Assembly (NCBI RefSeq): GCF_006912135.1
Contig: NZ_VIRS01000013.1
Location: 124,001 to 188,000 of the forward strand
From: Cryptosporangium phraense
Lineage (GTDB): Bacteria; Actinomycetota; Actinomycetes; Mycobacteriales; Cryptosporangiaceae
Length of the DNA stretch: 64,000 bases
Reading direction: 5' to 3'
The translations under genes were made by a program, and so were the position numbers. Every line of letters begins with the position of its first letter. Position 1 is the stretch's first letter. Below are positions 49,066 through 56,327 of the stretch, piece by piece. Under the pieces are notes generated by a model. It made no database searches. It was given only the letters and a program-made list of their open reading frames with translations, and was not told where the DNA came from.

Positions 49066-50028
49066 ATGCCCGCAAACCCCCACCACGTCTCACTGGAGCC
49101 GGCTGCCCAGCAGTTCGCCGAGGCGACCGCCGAGCCTCCGTTCCTGTACGAGATGGACCCCGCCGAGGGGCGCAAGGCCGTCGACGGCGTGCAGGACAGC
49201 CCGATCGAGAAGCCCGAGATCGACGACAAGTGGATCACGGTCGAGGGCGGTCCGACCGGCTCGGTGAAGGCCCGCATCGTCACGCCGAAGGGCGCGACCG
49301 GGCCACTGCCGGTGGTGCTCTACACGCACGGCGCCGGCTGGGTGTTCGGCGACGCCCACACGCACGACCGGCTCGTCCGCGACCTCGCCGTCGGCACCGG
49401 GGCGGCGGTGGTGTTCCCCGAGTACGACCGGGCCCCGGAGGCGCAGTACCCGGTGGCGAACGAGCAGTCGTACGCGGTGGCCACCTGGGTCGCGAAGCAC
49501 GGCGCCGACGAGGACCTCGACCCCACCCGGATCGCGATCAGCGGCGACTCGGTCGGCGGCAACATGGCGATCGCGCTGACCCTGATGGCCAAGGAGCGCG
49601 GCGACGTCTCGTTCCGGGCCCAGGCGCTGTTCTACCCGGTCACCGACGCCGGCTTCGACACCGACTCCTACCACCGCTGGGCCGACGGCTACTGGCTCAC
49701 CCGGACCGGCATGCAGTGGTTCTGGGACCAGTACACGACCAGCGCGGACGACCGCGCCCAGATCACCGCGTCGCCGCTGCGGGCCACCCCCGAGCAGCTG
49801 CGCGACCTGCCCCCGGCGCTGATCATCAACGCGCTGGAGGACGTCCTGCACGACGACGGCGCCGGTTACGCCGACAAGCTGCGCGCGGCCGGGGTCCCGG
49901 TCACCCACGTGACGTACTCGGCGATCATCCACGACTTCGTGATGGTCAACTCGCTGCACGGCACCGAGGCGTCGAAGGCCGCCCTCGCCCAGGCCGTCGC
50001 GTTCCTGAAGGCGGCGCTGAGCGCCTGA
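49066..50028 (+). CDS. HSL-type alpha/beta hydrolase (esterase)
   Basis: A 320-residue esterase of the hormone-sensitive-lipase group. The oxyanion motif is 'YTHGAGWVFG' (HGAG in place of HGGG), the nucleophile elbow 'SGDSVGGNMA', and the late 'DVLHDDG' and 'IIHDFVMVN' give the Asp and His. 'PEYDRAPEAQYPVANEQSYA' is a strong family marker. The ATG at 49066 follows AGGGAG; the longer frame upstream is not coding-like. Substrates are likely short-chain esters. It is 34 bp from the MFS transporter gene on the same strand. Confidence 0.92.
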   Translation: MPANPHHVSLEPAAQQFAEATAEPPFLYEMDPAEGRKAVDGVQDSPIEKPEIDDKWITVEGGPTGSVKARIVTPKGATGPLPVVLYTHGAGWVFGDAHTHDRLVRDLAVGTGAAVVFPEYDRAPEAQYPVANEQSYAVATWVAKHGADEDLDPTRIAISGDSVGGNMAIALTLMAKERGDVSFRAQALFYPVTDAGFDTDSYHRWADGYWLTRTGMQWFWDQYTTSADDRAQITASPLRATPEQLRDLPPALIINALEDVLHDDGAGYADKLRAAGVPVTHVTYSAIIHDFVMVNSLHGTEASKAALAQAVAFLKAALSA

Positions 50029-50062
50029 TCCACCCTCGTGATCGGAGGTAGGGCGGAGGAGG

Positions 50063-51346
50063 ATGCCGACCGTGGATCGTGACGGGCTGAGCGTGATGCC
50101 GGAGACGGCCCCGGCCGAGCCCGCGGCCCGGCGGCGGGGGACGTTCCGGGCGCTCGGGTCGCGGCCGTTCCGGCTGTACTTCGCCGGCCAGGTCGCCTCG
50201 GCCAGCGGCACGTTCCTGCAGCAGACCGCGATCGGCTGGCTGGTTCTGCAGCTCACGCACTCGGCGAGCGCGCTGGGCCTGGTGCTGGCGGCCGGCGGCA
50301 TCCCGTCGCTGCTGCTCGGCCCGTGGGGCGGTGCGCTGGCCGACCGGATCGACCTGCGCCGGCTGCTGCTGGCCACCCAGGCCGCCTACGCGGTCTGCGC
50401 CGGGCTGCTCTGGGCCCTCGCCGCGTCCGGGCACGCGTCGGTGGCGGCCATCGTCGCGATCAACGTCGTCGCCGGGCTGGTGTCGATTCCGGACTCGCCG
50501 GCCCGCCAGGCCTTCGTCAGCGCGCTCGTCCCGCCGGACGACCTGGCCAGCGCGGTCAGCCTCAACGGCGTCGTCGTCAACGGCGCGCGGGTGATCGGGC
50601 CCGCGCTGGCCGGCGCGCTGATCGTCACCGTGGGGACGACACCCTGCTTCGCGGTGAACGCGATCTCCTACCTCGCGGTCATCGTCGCGTTGCTGTTCGT
50701 CCGGCCGCGGTCGGCCGGACGCCGTCCGGCCGGCCGCGCGGGCGTCGGAGCCGCGCTGACCTACGCCCGTGGCCGGCAGCAACTCTGGCTCCCGCTGACG
50801 ATGATGGCGCTGGTCGGCCTGTTCGCGTTCAACTTCGCGGTCGTCCTGCCGGTGCTGGCCGACCGGACCTTGCACGGCGGCGGCGGCACGTACAGCCTGC
50901 TCTCGACGATGCTGAGCATCGGATCGGTGGCCGGGTCGCTGGCGGTCGGGCTGGTCCGGCATCCGCGCCGCCCGTACCTGGTCGCGGCGGCCGCGGCGTT
51001 CGGCGTCGGGCTGGCGCTGACCGCGGTGGCCCCGGGGGTCGTCGTGGCCTGCGCGAGCCTGCTGGTCACCGGCGTGGCCGCGTTCTCGTTCGTCACGCTC
51101 TGCTCGACGACGCTGCAGCTGCACTCGTCGTCGGAGTTCCGCGGCCGCGTCATGGCGCTCTGGGTGTTCGTCTACCTCGGGACCACCCCGATCGGCAGCG
51201 TCTTGACCGGCTGGATCGTCTCGGCCGGTGGGCCCCGGGCGGCGCTCTGGGTGGGGGCCGCGGCCTGCCTGGTGGCCGCACTCGTCGCGGGACGCGTCCA
51301 CACGCCACCGCACCCCGACGCGGCCTACGCCGACCTCCCGCGGTGA
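50063..51346 (+). CDS. MFS transporter (MFS_3/enterobactin-exporter-like)
   Basis: A 427-residue transporter with 10 to 12 helices. 'RPFRLYFAGQVASASGTFLQ' and 'TAIGWLVLQLTHSASALGLV' open the protein, and 'PWGGALADRIDLRRLLL' is the motif A loop; 'ALVPPDDLASAVSLNGVVVN' is typical of the MFS_3/EntS-like group, often drug or siderophore exporters. The ATG follows GGAGGAGG directly. It probably shares a transcript with the esterase upstream. The substrate is unknown. Confidence 0.92.
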   Translation: MPTVDRDGLSVMPETAPAEPAARRRGTFRALGSRPFRLYFAGQVASASGTFLQQTAIGWLVLQLTHSASALGLVLAAGGIPSLLLGPWGGALADRIDLRRLLLATQAAYAVCAGLLWALAASGHASVAAIVAINVVAGLVSIPDSPARQAFVSALVPPDDLASAVSLNGVVVNGARVIGPALAGALIVTVGTTPCFAVNAISYLAVIVALLFVRPRSAGRRPAGRAGVGAALTYARGRQQLWLPLTMMALVGLFAFNFAVVLPVLADRTLHGGGGTYSLLSTMLSIGSVAGSLAVGLVRHPRRPYLVAAAAAFGVGLALTAVAPGVVVACASLLVTGVAAFSFVTLCSTTLQLHSSSEFRGRVMALWVFVYLGTTPIGSVLTGWIVSAGGPRAALWVGAAACLVAALVAGRVHTPPHPDAAYADLPR

Positions 51347-51354
51347 CCGGCGGG

Positions 51355-52392
51355 TCAGCGCAGGACGGAGGCCGTCCACCGGGAGATCCAGGCGTCCCGG
51401 TGCGCGTCGATCTCCCCGGCCGGCAGCGTGAGCGGCCGGGCCGGGAGCGTCGCGTAGGCGGTGAACTCGCGCGGTAGCGGGGTGCCCGGCAGGACCGGGA
51501 GCACGAACTCCTGCAGCGGCAGGTCCCGCTGGAACTCGGCCGAGAGCAGGAAGTCGACGAGCTTGCGGCCACCGGCCGAATTCTTCGCCCCGGCCAGCAG
51601 ACCGGCGAACTCGATCTGCCGGAAGCAGGTGTCGACGAGGACGCCGGAGGGCGCGGTCGCCGGGCGCTCGGCCGCGTACAGCACCTCGGCCGGTGGGCTG
51701 GACGCGTACGAGACGACCAGCGGACGGTTGCCCTGGCCCCCGGAGCCGACGGTGAACCGCTGACGGTAGGCCTCGGCCCAGGTGTCGGTCACCAGCGCCC
51801 CGTTCGCCCGCAGGCGTTTCCACCAGCCCGTCCACCCCGCCTCGCCGAAGGAGGCGATCGTGCCGAGGAGGAACGCCAGCCCCGGCGAGGACGTGGCCGG
51901 GTTCTCGACCACCAGTTGGTTCCGGTAGGCCGGCGCGGTCAGGTCCTCGAACGTCCGCGGGGGCGCCAGCCGGTGCGCGGTGTACCAGGCCTTGTCGTAG
52001 TTGACGCACACGTCGCCGTAGTCGATCGGCGTGACGGCCGGGTCGAGGTCGAAGGCGCGCGGGACCTGGGTCGCGGTCGGCGCCCGGTACGGCGTGAAGA
52101 TCCCGGCCCGGACCGCCCGGGAGAGGAACGTGTTGTCGACGCCGTACAGCACGTCGCCCTGCGGGTGACCCTTGCTCAGGACGGCCTGGTTGACCAGCGT
52201 TCCGGCGTCCCCGGAGCGCAGCACCCGGACCTTCAGGCCGCTGCGGTGCTCGAAGTCGGCCAGCACGCCCGGGCTGATCCGGAACGAGTCGTGGGTGAGC
52301 AGCGTGACGACCGTGGGATCGGCGTCCGGCGACGAGCACGAACAGATCGCCAGCACCGCCGTCACACAGAGCAGTGCGACCAGCCGTTTCAA
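51355..52392 (-). CDS. Thiamine/iron-type ABC substrate-binding lipoprotein (ThiB-like)
   Basis: A 345-residue exported binding protein starting at a TTG with GGAGG seven bases ahead. The signal peptide ends at 'AICSC', a weak lipobox. The mature protein matches the thiamine-binding ThiB/TbpA group: 'VVTLLTHDSFRISPGVLADF', 'DVLYGVDNTFLSRAVRAGIF', 'TPIDYGDVCVNYDKAWY' and 'LVVENPATSSPGLAFLLGTI' are its conserved blocks. No permease or ATPase gene accompanies it in this window. It is divergent from a thiamine-diphosphate enzyme gene, an interesting but possibly chance link. No thiamine riboswitch was seen in the gap. Confidence 0.88.
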   Translation of the reverse strand: MKRLVALLCVTAVLAICSCSSPDADPTVVTLLTHDSFRISPGVLADFEHRSGLKVRVLRSGDAGTLVNQAVLSKGHPQGDVLYGVDNTFLSRAVRAGIFTPYRAPTATQVPRAFDLDPAVTPIDYGDVCVNYDKAWYTAHRLAPPRTFEDLTAPAYRNQLVVENPATSSPGLAFLLGTIASFGEAGWTGWWKRLRANGALVTDTWAEAYRQRFTVGSGGQGNRPLVVSYASSPPAEVLYAAERPATAPSGVLVDTCFRQIEFAGLLAGAKNSAGGRKLVDFLLSAEFQRDLPLQEFVLPVLPGTPLPREFTAYATLPARPLTLPAGEIDAHRDAWISRWTASVLR

Positions 52393-52547
52393 CTCGAGTC
52401 CTCCGGTCGCTCGTCGGCGCGGGCCATGCTAACTCCCGGGCGAGCGCGGTCCAGGGCTTCGCGTTCGCCTTGGGTCAGATGACGGATGCGTCGGGCCCAT
52501 CGCTGGGTTTGGCTTAGGTCGTCAGCCGCCGCCGGAGGGAGCATCGC

Positions 52548-54281
52548 GTGAGCCACACTGTCGCCGATCAACTCGTCGCCTTTCTCGCCGAGGCCGGCGT
52601 GCGCCGCATCTACGGCATCGTCGGCGACAGCCTCAACGCGTTCAGCGACGCGGTCCGGCGCAGCGGCCGGCTGGAGTGGGTGCACGTCCACAACGAGGAG
52701 GCGGCCGCGTTCGCGGCGTCGGCCGAAGCGCAGGTCACCGGTCGGCTGGCGGTCTGCGCCGGCAGTTGCGGGCCGGGCAACACGCACCTGATCCAGGGCG
52801 TGCTCGACGCGCACCGGTCGGGTGCGCCGGTCCTCGCGCTCGCCTCGCACATCGCGTCACGGCAGATCGGCAGCGGGTTCTTCCAGGAGACCAAGCCCGA
52901 GGCGCTGTTCGCCCCGGCCAGCCATTACTGCGAGACGGTCGCCCACCCCGAGCAGATGGCCCGGCTGTCCCGGCTGGCGGTCCAGAACGCGGTCGGGAAG
53001 AGCGGCGCCTCGGTGCTCGTGCTCCCCGGCGACGTCCTGGCCGCCGACGCGGTGGAGCACGACCGGCCGGAGCGGCTGGTCACCTCCGCCCCGCGGACCG
53101 CTCCCGACCCCGAGGAGATCCGCGAGCTGGCCGATCGGATCGCCGCGGCCGACAAGGTCGCGATCTTCGCCGGCATCGGCTGCACGGACGCCCGCGCCGA
53201 GGTGCTCGAGCTGGCCGGGCGGCTGCAGGCCCCGATCGGGCACACGCTGCGCGGCAAGGACGTCTTCGGGTGGGACAACCCGTTCGACGTCGGCATGACC
53301 GGGCTGCTCGGCTATGGCGCCTGCTACGAGGCGCTGCACGAGGCCGACCTCGTCCTGCTGCTCGGCACCGACTTCCCCTACGACGACTTCCTGCCCGGCG
53401 CCCGGACGGTCCAGGTCGACCGCGACCCGGCCCGGCTCGGGCGTCGGACGCCGCTGGTGCAGGGCGTGGCCGCGGACGTCGGGCTGACGCTGCGCGCGCT
53501 GTTGCCGCTGCTGGAACAGCGCACCGGGCGGAAGTTCCTCGACACGATGCTGCGCCACACCGAGCACACGCTGCGCACCGCGGTCGAGGCGTACACCGGC
53601 GAGCACCACCAGCGCATCCCGATCCACCCCGAGTACCTGGCCCGCGTCGTGGACCGGGCCGCCGCCCCGGACGCCGTCTTCACCGTCGACACTGGCATGT
53701 GCTGCACCTGGGCGGCCAGGTACCTGACGCCCACCGGGCAGCGCCGGATCCTCGGCTCGTTCGTCCACGGGTCGATGGCCAACGCGCTTCCGATGGCGAT
53801 CGGCGCGCAGTTCGCCGCGCCCGGCCGCCAGGTCGTCTCGTTCTCCGGCGACGGCGGTCTGGCGATGCTGCTGGGCGAGCTGCTCACGGTCAGGCGGCAC
53901 CGGCTCCCGGTGAAGACCGTCGTCTTCAACAACTCCAGCCTCGGCATGGTGCGGCTGGAGATGATGGTCGCCGGCGACCCGCCGTTCGAGACCGACCACG
54001 AACCGGTCGACTTCGCCGCGATCGCCGCCGCCGCGGGCCTCTACGCCGAGCGCGTCACCGACCCCGCTAATCTGACCGGAGCGGTCGAGAAATGGCTCGC
54101 GCACGACGGCCCGGCGCTTCTCGACGTCGTCACCACGCCCGACGCTCTGGAGGTGCCGTCGCACGTGACCATCGCCGAGACCAGGGGATTCGCGCTGTCG
54201 CTGGGCAAGACGGTGCTCGGCGGCGGGGTGGGCGAGGCGATCGAGCTGGCCCGGCAGAACCTCCGCAACATCCCGCACTGA
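52548..54281 (+). CDS. poxB: Thiamine-diphosphate enzyme, pyruvate dehydrogenase (quinone)/oxidase type
   Basis: A 577-residue ThDP- and FAD-type enzyme closest in layout to PoxB. 'YGIVGDSLNAFSDAVRRSGR' and 'HVHNEEAAAFAAS' (catalytic Glu) open the PYR domain; 'GSCGPGNTHLIQGVLDAHRS' follows; the ThDP/Mg motif is 'SGDGGLAMLLGELLT' with the closing 'VVFNNSSLGMV'. The 'VFTVDTGMCCTWAARYL' segment fits pyruvate oxidases. It would convert pyruvate to acetate and CO2, passing electrons to quinone at the membrane. The GTG start follows GGAGGGA. A TPR regulator gene begins six bases after its stop. Confidence 0.85.
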   Translation: MSHTVADQLVAFLAEAGVRRIYGIVGDSLNAFSDAVRRSGRLEWVHVHNEEAAAFAASAEAQVTGRLAVCAGSCGPGNTHLIQGVLDAHRSGAPVLALASHIASRQIGSGFFQETKPEALFAPASHYCETVAHPEQMARLSRLAVQNAVGKSGASVLVLPGDVLAADAVEHDRPERLVTSAPRTAPDPEEIRELADRIAAADKVAIFAGIGCTDARAEVLELAGRLQAPIGHTLRGKDVFGWDNPFDVGMTGLLGYGACYEALHEADLVLLLGTDFPYDDFLPGARTVQVDRDPARLGRRTPLVQGVAADVGLTLRALLPLLEQRTGRKFLDTMLRHTEHTLRTAVEAYTGEHHQRIPIHPEYLARVVDRAAAPDAVFTVDTGMCCTWAARYLTPTGQRRILGSFVHGSMANALPMAIGAQFAAPGRQVVSFSGDGGLAMLLGELLTVRRHRLPVKTVVFNNSSLGMVRLEMMVAGDPPFETDHEPVDFAAIAAAAGLYAERVTDPANLTGAVEKWLAHDGPALLDVVTTPDALEVPSHVTIAETRGFALSLGKTVLGGGVGEAIELARQNLRNIPH

Positions 54282-54287
54282 GCCTCC

Positions 54288-56327
54288 GTGGACGAACTGG
54301 CGCGCCGACGCGTCCCGCCGATCCTGGCCGAGCAGCTCGGGCACGGCTTTGGTTCGGCGTCGGAGGCGGCCCGGCAGGTGGCCGGCGTCGCCGCTCTGCT
54401 CGGCCGCCGCTGGCGGCCGGACGAGGTCGCGGCCCTGCTCGGCTGGCCGGAACCCGCGGTCCGGTCGGCCGCCGCCGAGCTGACCGCGGCCGACCTGGTC
54501 GCGCCCGAGTCCGACTCCGTCGATGTCGACGCCGACGTCGAGAGCTACGCGTTCCGGCACGAGTCGTTCCAGCGGTACGCCGTCCGGTTCGTACCGGCCG
54601 CCGCCCGGCGCGGTCACCGGCGGGCCTGGGTCGACCTGCGGCTGGCCGCCGGAGCGTCGCCGGTGGAGGTGGCCTCGGTGCTCGCGGTCGTGGCCGAACC
54701 GGGCGACGCCGAGGCGGTCGCGATCCTGGCCGCGGCGGCCCGCGCGCTGGGCGAGAACACCCCGGCCCCGGCGGCCGACCTCTACCTCCGCGCGCTCGAC
54801 CTCGACCCGCCCGGCACCCCGGAGCATGCCCGGCTGGCCGCCGAGGCCGCGGTCGCGCTGTGGGCGGCCGAGCGCGGCGAGGACGGCTCCGCGGTCAGCG
54901 ACGCGTCACTGCGAGGCTTCCCGGACGCTCCGACCGAGGCGCGGGCCCGGCTGGAACTGGCCCTGCGGGTGGCGAACTACTCCTCGGCCGAGACGATCCG
55001 GCAGTGCCGGCTGGCGCTCGCGCTGCCCGGCCTCGGCGCCGAGCTGCGGGCCCGGCTGCTGTCGCTGCTCATCGGCGCCCTCTACACCGCCGACGAGTAC
55101 GAGGACGTGCCCGAGCTGCAGGAGCCGGCCCGGGCCGCGGCCGGCCAGACCGACGACGTCCAGGCCCAGCTCACGACGCTGGAGTCGGGCTCGGTGGTGG
55201 CGTTCTACGCCGGCGACTGGGAGGCGGCGCTGGCCGCCCAGGACGAGGCCGACGCGCTCCGGACGCTCACCCGCACCGCCGCCCCGCGCCCCGCTCCGTA
55301 CGACCTCTGGCCGTGCATGCAGCTCAGCGCGGTCGGGCGGGCCGGCGAGGGACTGGCGCTGACCGCCCGCGAGACGCGCCGCGCGTCCGCGTCCGGGCTC
55401 GCGTTGCTCCGCTGGGGTGCGGCCCGGGCGCAGCTCCAGTTCAACCTCGGCCGGCTGGCCCTGGCGCTGGCCGAGGCCGAGGGCGTCCGGGAGTTCGACG
55501 AGGTAGTCGACCCGGACGGCTTCGCCGGAGTGCTGGTCGCCCGGGTCCACGCGCGCACCGCGGCCCACCGCGGGATGCCGGAGGAGGTGGCCGCCGCCCG
55601 CCGCGCGGTGGCCCCGCGGCTGCGCAGCGAACTGCGCTGGCAGCGAGGCACCGCGCTGCTGGACGCCGCCCTCCTGGCCGATCAGGCCGGCGACACCGAC
55701 GCGCTGGCCGCGCTGATCGGCGAGGCGACCGGGAACCGCGAACCCGAGGGCGTCCGCTTCTTCGCGGGCTCGGACGCCGCCGACGAACTGCTCGTCGGCC
55801 GGCTGGCGCTGCGGGCGGGCCACGACGCCGTCGCCCGGGAGGTCCTCGACACGCTCGTCCGGCTGGAGACGCGCAATCCGCGGCTGCCGTTCCTGCACGG
55901 GCTGGCCCTGCACCTGAGCGGTCTGGTCGATCGTGACGCGGGCCGGCTCCTGCAGGCCGCGGCGGCCTACGCGACCTCCGACCGCGTGCTGGTCCGGGCC
56001 GGGGCGTTCGAGGACGCCGGACGGCAACAGCTGGCCGACGGGCGGGACGCCGACACCGCGCTCCGCCAGGCGCTGCGGCTCTACTCGGCGGCCGGCTGCC
56101 GCAACGACGCCGACCGGATCCGGGCCCGGCTCGCCGCGGCCGGCCGGCCGGTCGCGCCCGGCGACGAGCCGCCGCTCCCCGAGGACCCTACGGTGCGCGC
56201 GGCCGAGCTGGCCGCCGGGGGCCTGGGTACCCCGGAGATCGCCGAGGCCCTCGACCTGCCGGCCCCGACCGTCCGAGCGCTACTCCGGCGAGCCGCGGCG
56301 CGGGCCCGGCAGCGGCCCGGTCACTGA
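54288..56327 (+). CDS. LAL-like TPR regulator lacking the ATPase domain
   Basis: A 679-residue protein that resembles the middle and C-terminal parts of giant LuxR (LAL) regulators. It opens with the 'GVAALLGRRWRPDEVAALLG' winged-helix-like segment that normally follows the AAA ATPase, continues as about 500 residues of TPR-like helical pairs, and ends with a weak LuxR-like helix-turn-helix ('AAGGLGTPEIAEALDLPAPT' then 'VRALLRRAAARAR'). No Walker A or B is present. It starts with GTG six bases after poxB, so it is probably co-transcribed with it, and its end overlaps the convergent LAL gene by seven bases. It could be a truncated regulator or an ATP-independent one. Confidence 0.75.
   Translation: MDELARRRVPPILAEQLGHGFGSASEAARQVAGVAALLGRRWRPDEVAALLGWPEPAVRSAAAELTAADLVAPESDSVDVDADVESYAFRHESFQRYAVRFVPAAARRGHRRAWVDLRLAAGASPVEVASVLAVVAEPGDAEAVAILAAAARALGENTPAPAADLYLRALDLDPPGTPEHARLAAEAAVALWAAERGEDGSAVSDASLRGFPDAPTEARARLELALRVANYSSAETIRQCRLALALPGLGAELRARLLSLLIGALYTADEYEDVPELQEPARAAAGQTDDVQAQLTTLESGSVVAFYAGDWEAALAAQDEADALRTLTRTAAPRPAPYDLWPCMQLSAVGRAGEGLALTARETRRASASGLALLRWGAARAQLQFNLGRLALALAEAEGVREFDEVVDPDGFAGVLVARVHARTAAHRGMPEEVAAARRAVAPRLRSELRWQRGTALLDAALLADQAGDTDALAALIGEATGNREPEGVRFFAGSDAADELLVGRLALRAGHDAVAREVLDTLVRLETRNPRLPFLHGLALHLSGLVDRDAGRLLQAAAAYATSDRVLVRAGAFEDAGRQQLADGRDADTALRQALRLYSAAGCRNDADRIRARLAAAGRPVAPGDEPPLPEDPTVRAAELAAGGLGTPEIAEALDLPAPTVRALLRRAAARARQRPGH

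Noticed and set aside
52389-52544. Short minus-strand frame (51 codons) whose stop overlaps the TTG of the ThiB-like gene
   Set aside because: No ribosome binding site, third codon positions are much less G/C rich than in the real genes, and it would fill the divergent promoter region. Kept only as a remote possibility.
52393-52547. Thiamine (TPP) riboswitch upstream of the ThiB-like or poxB gene
   Set aside because: The conserved CTGAGA and closing core elements of the THI box were not found on either strand.
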